Shown here piece by piece: positions 41,178-51,400 of a stretch of 64,000 bases of DNA. Both the position numbers and the translations under genes were made by a program. Under the pieces are notes generated by a model. The model searched no databases. It was given only the letters and a program-made list of their open reading frames with translations, and had not been told where the DNA came from. Source of the stretch: Alphaproteobacteria bacterium (GTDB taxonomy: Bacteria > Pseudomonadota > Alphaproteobacteria > Micropepsales > Micropepsaceae); contig JAICHV010000002.1 in NCBI GenBank assembly GCA_025924715.1, positions 1 through 64,000 on the forward strand, written 5' to 3'. Position 1 is the first letter of the stretch, and every line of letters starts with the position of its first letter.

Positions 41178-42103
41178 TTTTGACCGATTTTTTGGTCATA
41201 GCCTCGCGTTTTGTTGAGTATGGTGGAGCGATGATCCTGTTCGGGTCATCGCTTTTTCTTCTTTACAGCCACCCTTTTGCGGCACCAATTTCGCCGGCGG
41301 GCCCCGTTCGCGTGAAGTACCTCCTCATTTGCGGAGCACTTGGACTTTTCATCGCCACCGCCCTTGGCTTTCTGGCACAGACGGCAGGCTTGGCCGGATC
41401 GTTCGGAGCCGCGATAGCGCCCGACACGCTCAAAGCCGTTCTAGGAATGAATTTTGGTCCCTCCAGCCTCATACGGCTGTTGGCTGCCGTGATCGCAATT
41501 GTCGCTTCCCTATGGGCACGGCCAGGCCGCGGCCTCTGGCTCCTATGCTGCCTTTGCGGAGCTGTCGCTTGCGCAAGCTTTTCCTGGATGGGGCATGGCG
41601 CGGCCACGGAGGGTCCGGGACGGCTGCTGCATCTGGCCGGTGATATTTTGCACAGCCTGGCAGCCGCTGGCTGGATCGGTGCTCTGGCTGTCTTTTGCGT
41701 GCTGCTTGTCACGCCGTCTCAATCGGCTCCTGAGCAGAAAGCGCTGTGCGCGTCACTCGCCCAGTTTTCCGGAGTGGGCACCGCACTGGTCATCATTATT
41801 GTCGGGTCGGGACTGATCAACAGCTTCTTTCTGGTCGGCTGGAATCCGACCTCCATAGCGCATAGCCGGTATGGCCAGGTTCTCGCCGCCAAATTGATCC
41901 TTTTCGCCATCATGCTGGCGCTCGCGGCCGCGAACCGCTTTCGGAATACGCCCTCCCTGGCCTTGGCGCTGGACAATAGGTCGTCTGCAGCGACAGAGGT
42001 GGCGCGCCTGCGCAAAAGCATTTTTTCCGAAACTATCACCGCTTTTGGTGTGCTCGCGCTCGTAAGCTGGCTCGGCACGCTGGCGCCGGTGACGGCGCAA
42101 TAA
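41174..42103 (+). CDS. copD: copper resistance inner-membrane protein CopD
   Basis: 309 residues with about eight membrane helices. Motifs: ASRFVEYGGAMILFGSSLF at the start, ASFSWMGHGAATEGPGRLLHLAGDILHSLAAAGWIGALAVF with conserved His in the middle, and GSGLINSFFLVGW. Believed to move copper delivered by CopC into the cytoplasm. The start overlaps the copC stop (ATGA). Confidence 0.95.
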   Translation: MILTDFLVIASRFVEYGGAMILFGSSLFLLYSHPFAAPISPAGPVRVKYLLICGALGLFIATALGFLAQTAGLAGSFGAAIAPDTLKAVLGMNFGPSSLIRLLAAVIAIVASLWARPGRGLWLLCCLCGAVACASFSWMGHGAATEGPGRLLHLAGDILHSLAAAGWIGALAVFCVLLVTPSQSAPEQKALCASLAQFSGVGTALVIIIVGSGLINSFFLVGWNPTSIAHSRYGQVLAAKLILFAIMLALAAANRFRNTPSLALALDNRSSAATEVARLRKSIFSETITAFGVLALVSWLGTLAPVTAQ

Positions 42104-42187
42104 CGCATTTTCAAGGACATAAGACGGAGCTATCTGCGTTCACGCTGAGCGCCAATCCTAGACCCATCCCCCAAGAAGGATACGACT

Positions 42188-42652
42188 ATGCAGCCTTCCG
42201 ATCACAAAACGGCGATGTATCGGCGCTTCGCCGTAATGATGGTGTTGTCGTTCGCCCTGATGTTTGCATTCATGTATGCGATGGTAGATAGCCTGGCCAA
42301 TGTCTATCCCAACCTGAACCAAGCCTATATGGCCGGCCTCATGGTTGCGCCGATGGCCATCCTGGAACTGCTTCTTATGGGGGGCATGTATCCCAAAAAG
42401 AAATGGAATGTAGTCATCATTGGCTTGGCGGCCTTGTTCCTGCTTTTGTGTTGGGTCGGCATTCGCGAACAGGCGGCGATTACCAACAAATCGTTTTTGC
42501 GGTCCATGATCCCGCATCACGCCGGGGCAATCCTGATGTGCAACAAAGCTCCGATAACCGATGTGGAGCTTCGTAAGCTGTGCAGCAATATTGTAAAATC
42601 TCAACAGCAGGAGATCGACCAGATGAAGGGCATGCTTCAGCGCCTGAAGTGA
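42188..42652 (+). CDS. membrane protein with a DUF305-like C-terminus
   Basis: 154 residues: three N-terminal membrane helices (FAVMMVLSFALMFAFMYAMV, AYMAGLMVAPMAILELLLM, WNVVIIGLAALFLLLCWVG) and a C-terminal four-helix-type segment KSFLRSMIPHHAGAILMCNKAPITDVELRKLC with the HH-x-x-x-x-x-MC motif typical of DUF305 copper-associated proteins. An AAGAAGGA ribosome site precedes the ATG. Follows copD by 84 bases and ends just before a terminator. Confidence 0.85.
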   Translation: MQPSDHKTAMYRRFAVMMVLSFALMFAFMYAMVDSLANVYPNLNQAYMAGLMVAPMAILELLLMGGMYPKKKWNVVIIGLAALFLLLCWVGIREQAAITNKSFLRSMIPHHAGAILMCNKAPITDVELRKLCSNIVKSQQQEIDQMKGMLQRLK

Positions 42653-42660
42653 AGGACTAA

Positions 42661-42687
42661 CCCGTCTTAGTTGGGACGGGCCTTTTT
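42661..42687 (+). terminator. Rho-independent terminator of the copCD-DUF305 unit
   Basis: CCCGTC and GACGGG form a 6-bp stem with an 8-base loop, followed by CCTTTTT. It starts 8 bases after the DUF305 stop and overlaps the last codons of the convergent 42667-42936 gene. Confidence 0.85.
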
Positions 42688-42936
42688 CAGCCCTTGCATT
42701 TTCTTCACCCGGTGAAAAAGCCGCATGCTCGCAATATCGGCACTGACAAATTGGGAAGACTGTGCGCCGTGTGTGTGCAGCAGGACATTGGCGTGAGCCG
42801 TGGCAGCAGCATATTCGCCGTAAGCGGTCCTAAATTCATCGCTCTGGGCCGGGTTGACTGCCTTGGTTATGGGAGCCTCATCTGGCATGCCTCCGTGCAG
42901 CCGGGCAAAGACTCTATGCAGGTTCAACAGCTTCAT
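42667..42936 (-). CDS. small protein of unknown function, co-operonic with csoR
   Basis: 89 residues, soluble and slightly basic (MKLLNLHRVFARLHGGMPDEA, then YGEYAAATAHANVLLHTHGAQ). Several His and Met could bind metal, but no motif is known to me. The start overlaps the csoR stop (ATGA), so co-translation with the repressor is likely. Confidence 0.65.
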   Translation of the reverse strand: MKLLNLHRVFARLHGGMPDEAPITKAVNPAQSDEFRTAYGEYAAATAHANVLLHTHGAQSSQFVSADIASMRLFHRVKKMQGLKKARPN

Positions 42937-43208
42937 CGCGCCGCTCTTTCAAGAAGCTCGATGAGTTCTGCCGCTTTTTTGCGTTGTTCGCCGGCATCGC
43001 CGCTGACAATGGCGCCCTCGATGCAATGACCCATATGCTCCTTAAGCATCTGCGATTCCACACGTACCAGCGCCGCGCGGATCGCTTGCGTCTGTGTCAG
43101 AACATCAATGCAGTAGCGCTCGTCCTCAATCATCCCGATGACGCCGCGGACCTGGCCTTCGATACGGCTGAGACGTTTTAAGGTCGATACCTTGATGTCT
43201 TTGCGCAT
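42933..43208 (-). CDS. csoR: CsoR/RcnR-family metal-sensing repressor
   Basis: 91-residue all-helical tetrameric repressor. Cys33, His58 and Cys62 (RYCIDVL, KEHMGHC) reproduce the C-H-C Cu(I) fingerprint of CsoR with the exact spacing of the Mycobacterium protein (C36, H61, C65; from memory). KRLSRIEGQVRGVIGMIEDERYC is the usual N-terminal DNA-contacting helix. Start at ATG 43208; the tracked start lies past the operator and cannot be right. Divergent from the Cys-rich protein and copper ATPase over a 44-bp gap with a palindrome. Confidence 0.93.
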   Translation of the reverse strand: MRKDIKVSTLKRLSRIEGQVRGVIGMIEDERYCIDVLTQTQAIRAALVRVESQMLKEHMGHCIEGAIVSGDAGEQRKKAAELIELLERAAR

Positions 43209-43216
43209 GCTTCCTA

Positions 43217-43235
43217 TATACCCCCATAGGGTATA
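43217..43235. promoter_or_regulatory. CsoR-type operator palindrome
   Basis: TATACCC-CCATA-GGGTATA, a perfect 7-bp inverted repeat around a 5-base centre, matches the TACCC/GGGTA style of CsoR/RcnR-family operators. It sits in the middle of the 44-bp divergent gap, so one bound tetramer could shut both directions. Confidence 0.85.
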
Positions 43236-43252
43236 GAAAACAAGAGGTGACC

Positions 43253-43456
43253 ATGACGGACACAAATCGGTCCAGCGGCGCATGTTGCGGCGGGACGAGT
43301 AAAACGGCACAAGGCGAACCGCACCAGCCTAGCGCAAAGCCAAATGGAGGCAGTGGGTGCGGTTGCGGCGACTCGAAAAAAACCGCCTCGGAGGTTTCTG
43401 TCCTTAAGCCGTTTACGGCGGAAAAAGCTGACGGCGGGTGCTGCGGTGGCAAGTGA
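43253..43456 (+). CDS. Cys-rich metallothionein-like mini-protein
   Basis: 67 residues with three Cys pairs: ACCGGT (11-12), GCGCGD (36 and 38) and GGCCGGK (63-64), plus Ser/Lys/Gly-rich linkers. AGAGGTGACC precedes ATG 43253; the tracked GTG at 43247 is less likely. The composition suggests copper buffering or delivery to the ATPase whose reading frame overlaps its last 11 bases. No established family recognised. Confidence 0.75.
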   Translation: MTDTNRSSGACCGGTSKTAQGEPHQPSAKPNGGSGCGCGDSKKTASEVSVLKPFTAEKADGGCCGGK

Positions 43457-45848
43457 AGCCAACGAACATTCTTGCGACCACGGCGCCAAGCCCAATCAGA
43501 GCGCCAGCGGCACCGGAGCGGTAGATCCGCTGACAGACCCTGTCTGCGGTATGCGCGTCGATCCGGCAACAGCGAAGCATCGCGCCGACCATGGCGGCGA
43601 TACCTATTTTTTCTGCAGCGGGGGGTGCCGCGAGAAATTTCTCGCGGACCCTGACAAGTACATTGGCAAAGCCGATCAAGCTAACGCCTCACGTCACCAT
43701 CACGGCACCGGTCAAGAAGCCGGGCCGGGAGATGCGGACGTGATCTACACCTGCCCTATGCATCCGCAGATTCGGCAAAAGGGGCCTGGGCATTGCCCGA
43801 TCTGCGGCATGGCACTGGAACCAGTCAACGCGGCCGATGCGGACGGGCCAAATCCCGAACTTATCGATATGTCGCGCCGATTCTGGGTTGGACTGGCTTT
43901 GGCGCTGCCGGTGTTCGTCTTGGAAATGGGCGGACATCTGTTCGATCTGCATCACCTGATCGCGCCGCAGATTTCCGTCTGGGTTCAATTCGTGCTGAGC
44001 ACGCCCGTTGTTCTGTGGGCAGGCTGGCCGTTCTTTGTCCGGGGTTGGGCCTCGCTGGTAAACCGCTCGCTCAACATGTTCACCTTGATCGCGCTGGGCA
44101 TCGGCACAGCCTATGGCTACAGCGTGATCGCAACGCTTGCGCCAGGTATTTTTCCCACCACGCTGCGTATGGATGGGATGGTGCCGGTCTATTACGAGGC
44201 CGCTGCTGTCATCACCGTTTTGGTGCTGCTGGGACAGGTTTTCGAATTGCGAGCCCGTGCCGGGACGGGCAGCGCTATCCGCGCCTTGCTGAACTTGGCG
44301 CCCCCGCGGGCCTTCCGGCTGCGCGACGATGGCGGGGAGGACGACGTGTCCCTGGACGCGGTGCAGGTGGGCGACCGTCTTCGGGTAAAGCCGGGCGGTC
44401 GTGTGCCGGTGGATGGCACTGTGATCGAAGGCGCGAGTTCGGTCGATGAATCGATAGTGACAGGTGAATCCCTGTCCGTGGAAAAGGAAGCTGGCGCCAA
44501 GCTGATTGGTGGCACCGTGAATGGCACCGGTGTGCTCGTTATGCGCGCGGATAAGATCGGAAGCGACACGGTTTTGGCGCGCATCGTCGCGATGGTTTCG
44601 GACGCGCAGCGAAGCCGCGCTCCAATTCAAAGGCTGGCCGATCAGGTTTCGGGCTGGTTCGTGCCTGCAGTTATCGCGGTGGCGGTGCTTTCTTTTGCTG
44701 GCTGGATGTTTTGGGGACCGCAGCCAGCCTTCGCCAATGCGCTGGTGGCGGCAGTGTCGGTGGTCATCATCGCCTGCCCCTGTGCGCTAGGTCTCGCAAC
44801 ACCGATGTCTATCATGGTGGGCGTCGGTAAGGGCGCGGGCGCCGGCATCCTTATCAAAAATGCGGAAGCGCTGGAGCGTTTCGAGAAGGTCGATACCCTG
44901 GTGGTGGACAAGACCGGCACGCTCACCGAAGGCCGGCCGCGGTTGACCGCTATTGTGCCGGCGGAGGGTTTTGACGAAGGACGGATACTTTCATTGGCCG
45001 CAAGCCTGGAACGGTCCAGTGAACATCCCTTGGCGGCGGCTATATTGACGGCCGCAAAGGATCGAAAGGCTCCGCTATACGATGTGGCGGATTTTCGGTC
45101 GATTACCGGCAAGGGTATCTCCGGCACCGTGGATGGCAAGCAGGTCGCTGTCGGAACGGCGCAGTTGCTGAAAGATCTGAGCGTCGATTCGGCCGCGATG
45201 GATGCGCGTGCTGATGAGCTGCGGCGTGATGGCGCCACGGCAATGTTCCTGGCGGTGGATGGGCATATTGCCGGTATTCTCGCCATCGCCGATCCGATCA
45301 AATCAACGACACTGGCCGCCCTCACTCAGCTGCGGGCCAAAAACATCCGCATCGTGATGCTGACCGGGGATAACCGCACCACGGCGGAAGCTGTGGCCGC
45401 TACGCTTGGGATCAAGGAGATCGAGGCCGGCATTTTGCCAGATGGCAAAAACGCTGTGATACGCAGATTGCGGAGCGAAGGCCGCATCGTCGCGATGGCA
45501 GGTGACGGGGTCAACGATGCCCCCGCTTTGGCTGAAGCGGATATCGGCATCGCGATGGGAACCGGCACCGACGTCGCCATTGAAAGTGCTGGTGTAACGC
45601 TGGTCAAGGGCGATCTGGCCGGGATTGCACGTGCGCAAGCCTTGAGCCGAGCCACGATGAACAACATCCGCCAGAATCTTGTGCTCGCCTTTGTCTATAA
45701 CGTGATCGGGATACCGATCGCGGCGGGCGCGCTCTATCCGGCCTTCGGCCTTTTGCTCAGCCCGGTTATCGCAGCGGGGGCGATGAGCCTCAGCTCGGTA
45801 TCGGTGATTGCCAATGCCCTGCGTTTGCGTTGGACGGCGCTGGATTAG
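43446..45848 (+). CDS. P1B-type copper-exporting ATPase with YHS and heavy-metal-binding N-terminal domains
   Basis: Exports Cu(I) using ATP. About 800 residues from GTG 43446. N-terminal YHS domain ([35 protein letters not shown]), a His-rich linker, then an HMBD ([26 protein letters not shown]) in place of the usual HMA domain. Core: [17 protein letters not shown] (CPC), [31 protein letters not shown] and [11 protein letters not shown]. The last helices have [13 protein letters not shown] and SLSSVSV, the YN/SS signature of Cu(I) ATPases. The tracked start at 43344 is antisense in frame to the Cys-rich gene and unlikely. Confidence 0.95.
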   Translation: MASEANEHSCDHGAKPNQSASGTGAVDPLTDPVCGMRVDPATAKHRADHGGDTYFFCSGGCREKFLADPDKYIGKADQANASRHHHGTGQEAGPGDADVIYTCPMHPQIRQKGPGHCPICGMALEPVNAADADGPNPELIDMSRRFWVGLALALPVFVLEMGGHLFDLHHLIAPQISVWVQFVLSTPVVLWAGWPFFVRGWASLVNRSLNMFTLIALGIGTAYGYSVIATLAPGIFPTTLRMDGMVPVYYEAAAVITVLVLLGQVFELRARAGTGSAIRALLNLAPPRAFRLRDDGGEDDVSLDAVQVGDRLRVKPGGRVPVDGTVIEGASSVDESIVTGESLSVEKEAGAKLIGGTVNGTGVLVMRADKIGSDTVLARIVAMVSDAQRSRAPIQRLADQVSGWFVPAVIAVAVLSFAGWMFWGPQPAFANALVAAVSVVIIACPCALGLATPMSIMVGVGKGAGAGILIKNAEALERFEKVDTLVVDKTGTLTEGRPRLTAIVPAEGFDEGRILSLAASLERSSEHPLAAAILTAAKDRKAPLYDVADFRSITGKGISGTVDGKQVAVGTAQLLKDLSVDSAAMDARADELRRDGATAMFLAVDGHIAGILAIADPIKSTTLAALTQLRAKNIRIVMLTGDNRTTAEAVAATLGIKEIEAGILPDGKNAVIRRLRSEGRIVAMAGDGVNDAPALAEADIGIAMGTGTDVAIESAGVTLVKGDLAGIARAQALSRATMNNIRQNLVLAFVYNVIGIPIAAGALYPAFGLLLSPVIAAGAMSLSSVSVIANALRLRWTALD

Positions 45849-45945
45849 CGGGCGGTCCGGGGTGTCCAGCGGCCCAAACTCACGAATTGTTCACCCGGTT
45901 GGGCCATCCTTGATCCACCCGGTTCCGGCGTATAGGGTTCGGATC

Positions 45946-46329
45946 ATGTTTGCGCATCGTTTTGGAAAGCAAATTGCGGCCTTCGCTCTCGCGCTGGGGA
46001 TTTTTCTCAGCGGCGTTGGACCGTCTTGGGCTGTTCCTGCCGGTAGCGATAGTTCCATGCCTGGCATGGCGATGGCGATGTCCGATATGGACATGTCTTC
46101 GAACTGCGCTGCGATGGAAAAATCATCGCCGGGTAAGCACATGCCTTGCAAAGGCGGCGATAGTTCCTGTGCCGTTTGCGCGGCCTGCGCTGTGAATGTC
46201 GGTGTGCCGCAAGGTTTCTTGCCAGTGACATTGCTCTATCACGGTCATATCCGGGCGGTTTCGCGCGAGGCGGATCGCAGCTCCGTGGCAACCCCTCCCC
46301 CACTTCCTCCTCCCATCTTGCGCGTCTAG
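45946..46329 (+). CDS. small secreted Met/Cys-rich protein (DUF2946-like)
   Basis: 127 residues. Signal peptide (FGKQIAAFALALGIFLSGVGPSWA), a Met-rich stretch (MPGMAMAMSDMDMSSN) and a Cys cluster (HMPCKGGDSSCAVCAACAVN), then a Pro-rich end. This resembles the DUF2946-type periplasmic proteins of copper clusters. Copper binding is probable from composition only. Start by the signal peptide; the tracked start at 45808 lies in the ATPase. Confidence 0.7.
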   Translation: MFAHRFGKQIAAFALALGIFLSGVGPSWAVPAGSDSSMPGMAMAMSDMDMSSNCAAMEKSSPGKHMPCKGGDSSCAVCAACAVNVGVPQGFLPVTLLYHGHIRAVSREADRSSVATPPPLPPPILRV

Positions 46330-46436
46330 GAAGCGAAACCGCTCGCAAAGCGCGGGCGTGATCGCTTGTTTGTTCGCCAGGGTTCGCGCTTTTGCGCGTC
46401 CAGCGAACGCCCTTTCCTATGGCTCAAGCATTCAGC

Positions 46437-46454
46437 CTCACGCCTTCGCGTGAG
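46437..46454 (+). promoter_or_regulatory. hairpin just before the FixH-like gene ribosome site
   Basis: CTCACGC-CTTC-GCGTGAG is a perfect 7-bp stem with a 4-base loop, ending 2 bases before the AGGAGG of the next gene. It may protect the message or affect its translation. A second imperfect hairpin (GTTCGCC to GCGAAC) lies about 40 bases upstream. Confidence 0.55.
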
Positions 46455-46468
46455 CAGGAGGATTTCCC

Positions 46469-46936
46469 GTGAATACCAGCATGACCAATCGGCACGTTTA
46501 TCGCGCCGTGATTCCCGCAATAGTGATTTTGGTGATTGCCGCGGCCGCGCCCGCGCCCGCGCGCGCGCAAGGCACGGACATGGCCATGAAGGGGTCGGGT
46601 GCGATGGCCACTATGGGCTATCGCTATGAACTGGCCGGGCCAGTCCAGACCAGCGCTGGCAAAAGCACGGTATCGGTGCGCCTGGTGCATGAGGGCAAGC
46701 CGGTCTCCGGCGCGATCATCATCCAGTCCCGCGCCGATATGGGGCCGATAGGCATGACCGCTATGACAGCGCCGATCAGGCCGCTGGGCGAGAAGCCGCC
46801 AGGCACCTACCGCTTTGAAGTCTCCAACGGTCCGGTGTGGAACAAGCCGGACAACTGGGCGCTCAGCTTCTCTGCAAAGGTCCAGGGCGTCGCCCAGACT
46901 GTCAGCGGAAGCGTCACCGTCAAGCTCGCGCCCTGA
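46469..46936 (+). CDS. FixH/YtkA-like periplasmic protein
   Basis: 155 residues from GTG 46469, which has AGGAGG 7 bases before it. Signal peptide ending APARAQ, a Met-containing linker (TDMAMKGSGAMATMG), then a single beta-sandwich: YRYELAGPVQTSAGKSTVSVRLVHEGKPVSGAIIIQSRADM and PPGTYRFEVSNGPVWNKPDNWALSFSAKV, typical of YtkA/FixH-like domains found beside CusBA systems. Probably a copper-binding accessory protein. Confidence 0.8.
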   Translation: MNTSMTNRHVYRAVIPAIVILVIAAAAPAPARAQGTDMAMKGSGAMATMGYRYELAGPVQTSAGKSTVSVRLVHEGKPVSGAIIIQSRADMGPIGMTAMTAPIRPLGEKPPGTYRFEVSNGPVWNKPDNWALSFSAKVQGVAQTVSGSVTVKLAP

Positions 46937-47011
46937 CGCACAGGTCTCGCGCATCGTCCGGCCTAATGCCGGCCGGTGCGCGGCCGATGCGGGTTCACAA
47001 GGAGACAGATC

Positions 47012-48463
47012 GTGCAAACAACTCGCGTTCAAGCCATTGCGCTCACCCTGGCGGCTATTGGTCTTTTGGCTGCCGGCGCTGGGGCCGGTTATTGGCTCCG
47101 GCCGTCTGCTCCCAAGGCGGCGGCGGCGGCGCCTGCGACGGCCACGTCGGCTGCGGTGGCCCCTCCCGCAGATCGAACACCGATTTATTACCAAGACCCC
47201 GATGGCAAGGCCGATTATTCCCAGACGCCAAAGAAGACGGCGGACGGGCGCGACTATAAGGCGGTCTATGCGGATGCAAGCACTGCCGCAGACCCGAAGC
47301 CTGCCGGCAAAGGCAAGATTCTCTACTATCGCAATCCAATGGGCCTTCCCGACACGTCCCTCGTGCCGAAAAAGGATTCCATGGGGATGGACTATATCCC
47401 GGTCCATGACGGCGAGGACGAATCCGGGGTCGTCACCGTGAGTCCGGCGCGCATGCAGATGCTGGGCGTCCGGACTGTGCCGGTTCAGACCACGGAGAGT
47501 GTTCCCCATACCGTACAGGCCGCAGGAACTGTTCAGCCTGCCGAAAACAGCATCGCGGTCGTCAACACCAAATTTGACGGCTTTGTCGAGAAGCTGTTTG
47601 TCGCCACCACCGGCCAGGCAGTGCGCGCAGGGCAGCCATTGGCACAGGTATGGGTCCAAACACCTGATGTGACGACCAGGATGGGGCCTGACATCGTCAC
47701 CCGCGAGGTCGATTACATCGTAGCGATGCAGCAACATGACGACGCTGCGATGGCGCGCGCCCTGCAAAATCTTCGTAATTACGGAATTCCCGACTCCGCA
47801 ATTGCCGAAATTCGTCGTACCGGCCAGGCGACGCGGTCAATCACCGTATCGGCGCCGTTCAGCGGCACCATCACCGAAAAGCCAGCGATCGTAGGAATGC
47901 GGTTCAATACCGGCGATCCGCTCTTCAAGATTGCGGACCTGTCCCAGGTATGGGTCATGGCCGATGTGCCCGAACAGGATCTGGGCGTAATCCGAAAGGG
48001 CCAATCCGCCCATGTGACGTTCGTGGCCTTTCCGGGACGCAGTTTCACCGGCACGGTCGATTTCATCTATCCCGCCCTTACGGCAAATACCCGCACCGGG
48101 CAGGTCCGTATCATACTATCCAACAAAGATGGATTGCTGCGTGCGTCCATGTATGCGGCCGTTTCGATTGATGCCGCCGCCGCCGATTCCGGACCCGTCC
48201 TGCTCGTGCCAGACTCCGCGATCATCGACAGCGGAACCGCGCAGGTCGTCTTAATTGCCAAAGGCCAGGGCCGGTTTGAACCCCGTCCTGTCCACATCGG
48301 TGCTCGCGGCAACGGAACCACGCAGATTCTCGGCGGGCTCAAACCGGGCGAGCAGGTGGTGGTGGGTGCCAACTTCCTGATCGATGCCGAAAGCAACCTG
48401 CGGGCCGCCTTGCAGACCTTTACGGCAGACAAGGACAAAGCCGCCACGGGAGGCACACCGTGA
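47012..48463 (+). CDS. cusB: CusB-type RND periplasmic adaptor with two heavy-metal-binding segments
   Basis: Membrane-fusion subunit of a copper/silver efflux pump. 483 residues from GTG 47012 (AAGGAGA upstream). An N-terminal membrane anchor is followed by two YYxxPxG segments (IYYQDPDGKADYSQTPKKTADGRDYK; ILYYRNPMGLPDTSLVPKKDSMGMDYIPV), the second a standard HMBD. The lipoyl/hairpin and barrel parts include VQAAGTVQPAENSIAVVNTKFDGFVEKLFV and KIADLSQVWVMADVPEQDL. The stop overlaps the cusA start. Confidence 0.93.
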   Translation: MQTTRVQAIALTLAAIGLLAAGAGAGYWLRPSAPKAAAAAPATATSAAVAPPADRTPIYYQDPDGKADYSQTPKKTADGRDYKAVYADASTAADPKPAGKGKILYYRNPMGLPDTSLVPKKDSMGMDYIPVHDGEDESGVVTVSPARMQMLGVRTVPVQTTESVPHTVQAAGTVQPAENSIAVVNTKFDGFVEKLFVATTGQAVRAGQPLAQVWVQTPDVTTRMGPDIVTREVDYIVAMQQHDDAAMARALQNLRNYGIPDSAIAEIRRTGQATRSITVSAPFSGTITEKPAIVGMRFNTGDPLFKIADLSQVWVMADVPEQDLGVIRKGQSAHVTFVAFPGRSFTGTVDFIYPALTANTRTGQVRIILSNKDGLLRASMYAAVSIDAAAADSGPVLLVPDSAIIDSGTAQVVLIAKGQGRFEPRPVHIGARGNGTTQILGGLKPGEQVVVGANFLIDAESNLRAALQTFTADKDKAATGGTP

Positions 48464-51400
48464 TCGCCCGGATTATCGAACTATCTGCCCGCAACCGCAT
48501 AGTCATCCTGCTGATGACCTTGGTGGTGATAGCAGTGGGAATCTGGGCCATCCTCGCCACCCCGCTCGATGCCATTCCCGATCTCTCCGATCCGCAAGTG
48601 ATCGTCTACACCGAATATGCCGGCGAGGCCCCCCAGGTGGTCGAGGATCAGGTCACCTATCCGCTGACCACGGCGCTTTTGGCGGTCCCGAAATCCAAGG
48701 TCGTGCGCGGGTTCTCCTTTTTCGGCGTTTCATTCGTCTATGTCGTGTTCGAGGACGGCACCGATATTTACTGGGCGCGCAGTCGCGTTCTGGAATACCT
48801 CAATTTCGCCCAGAAAAAGCTACCGGCTGGGGTGACACCGTCGCTGGGGCCGGATGCGACCGGCGTGGGCTGGGTGTTCGAATATGCCGTGATCGGAACC
48901 CAGCGCACTCTCGCCGAGCTACGCTCCATCCAGGACTGGTTTGTTCGGTTTCAGCTCACCAAGGCCGGGGGTGTGGCGGAAGTCGCCAGTCTCGGCGGGT
49001 TCGTCAAGCAGTACCAGGTGGTGGTCGATCCCACAAAGTTGCGGGCCTTTGGTATCCCCCTGTCACAGGTCACAGGCGCCATCCGTGCCAGCAATGCGGA
49101 TGTCGGTGGCAGCACCATCGAGATGAGCGAACGCGAATATATGGTACGCGGCCGAGGTTATCTCAAAGGTATCGGCGATCTGGAAAACATCGTCCTCAAG
49201 AGCGCGGGCGGCACGCCTGTCCTGGTCAAAGACGTGGCGCGCGTGGAACTGGGGCCTGAAGAGCGCCGGGGATTGGCGGAGCTCAACGGCCAAGGCGAAG
49301 TCGCCGCCGGCATCGTGTTGCAACGCGACGGTGAAAATGCCCTCAACGTGATCAAGAACGTCAAGCAGAAGATCGCCGAAATCGCCGGAAGCCTGCCCAA
49401 AGGCGTTTCGATTCTACCTGTCTATGACCGCTCCAATCTCATTTATCGCGCCATCGACACACTCAAGCATACCCTAATCGAGGAAAGCATCATCATTGCG
49501 CTTGTCTGCATGGTGTTCCTCTTGCATGTCCGTAGCGCCCTAGTCGCCATCATCATGCTGCCGGTCGGCGTTTTGATGGCGTTTATCGTGATGCATGCCA
49601 TTGGCATCAGTTCGAACATCATGAGCCTGGGCGGCATCGCCATCTCTGCCGGCGCCATGGTGGACGCAGCGATTGTGATGATCGAGAACGCTCACAAAAA
49701 ATTGGAACGAGCCGGGCCGAACGATTCCCGAATCGACATTCTCATCAAAGCGGCCATGGAAGTGGGGCCCGCCCTATTCTTCAGCCTGCTGGTTATCACC
49801 GTGTCTTTCCTGCCAGTCTTCACCCTGGAAGAGCAGGAAGGGCGATTGTTCAAGCCTCTCGTCTACACTCACACCTTCGCGCTGGCCGCCGCGGCGCTGC
49901 TATCGGTGACCCTGGCGCCGGTGCTGATGATCCTTTTTGTCCGTGGCCGGATTCTGCCGGAACGGAAAAACCCGGTGAACCGTGCATTGATCTGGGCATA
50001 TCGCCCCATCATCGATGGAGTGTTACGGCACCGCAAACTGACCATCGTCCTCGCTGTTTTAGCGCTCGCGGTCTCTGTTTATCCAGTCACCAAAATCGGT
50101 AGTGAGTTCATGCCCACCTTGAACGAAGGCACGCTGCTGTACATGCCGGTCAGCCTGCCCAGCATGTCGATCACCAAAGCTGCTCAGCTGATCCAGTTAC
50201 AGGACCGGATCATCAAGAGCTTTCCCGAGGTAGAGTCCGTATTCGGCAAGGCCGGCCGGGCAGGAACCGCCACCGATCCGGCCCCAGTGGAGATGTTTGA
50301 GACCGTCATCAACCTCAAGCCTGAAGAGACCTGGCCCAAAGGCATGACCGGAGACAAGCTGGTCGCGGACATGAATCAGGCGCTGATGTTTCCGGGTGTC
50401 AGCAACGCCTGGACCATGCCGATCAAGGCGCGCATTGACATGCTTTCGACGGGCATCCGCACCCCCGTCGGCGTCAAGGTCTATGGCCCTGACCTGGCCC
50501 AGATCGACCGTCTTTCCAAGAAGATCGAGGCCGTCGTGCGCAAAGTACCAGGGACAACCAGCGCCTTCGCGGAGAGGGTGTTGGGCGGCTACTACCTCAA
50601 CATCGAACCTGACCGTGCCGCCCTCGCCCGCTACGGCCTTTCCATTGACGATGTCCAGAACGTCGTGCGGACCGCGCTCGGCGGCGAAATGGTGACCGAG
50701 ACCGTCGAAGGCCGGGAGCGCTACGGCGTCACTGTCCGGTATCCGCGGGATTTCCGCGATGACCCCAGCGCCATCGCGCGCGAGGTGCTGGTCAACGCAC
50801 CCGACGGTACGTCCATCCCGCTGGGACAGGTCGCCTCCGTCCGGATTGCCCAGGGACCGCCCTCCATACGCACCGAGAATGCTCAGCTCGTGGATTACAT
50901 CTATGTCGACATGCAGGGGCGTGACCTTGGCGGCTATGTCAACGAAGCCCGAAAGGCCGTGGCGGATCAGGTTGCGATGCCGCCGGGCTATCACGTCGAA
51001 TGGAGCGGGCAATTTGAGTATCTCCAGCGCGCGGCCAATCGCCTCAAAACCGTCGTCCCGGTGACGTTGCTAGTGATCATCCTGCTGCTCTACATGAATT
51101 TCCGGCGCCTGACGGAGACCTTTATCGTGATGCTATCGGTGCCGTTCGCGCTGACTGGAGGTTTCTGGCTCATGTATTGGATGGGGTTCAATATGAGCGT
51201 CGCGGTCGCGGTTGGCTTTATCGCCCTCGCCGGTGTTGCGGCAGAAACCGGTGTGGTCATGTTGATCTATCTCGACAACGCGCTGTCGGCCCTAATTGCC
51301 CAGCGCAAAGTGGAAGGCCGCGATTTTACCACGAAGGATTTGTATCAGGCAATCATGGAAGGAGCGGTTGAGCGAGTGCGGCCTAAAATGATGACTGTTG

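Noticed and set aside
43344-43445. N-terminal extension of the copper ATPase from ATG 43344
   Set aside because: It overlaps the Cys-rich gene in another frame with Arg/Lys-rich text that has no homology to ATPase N-termini; GTG 43446 fits better.
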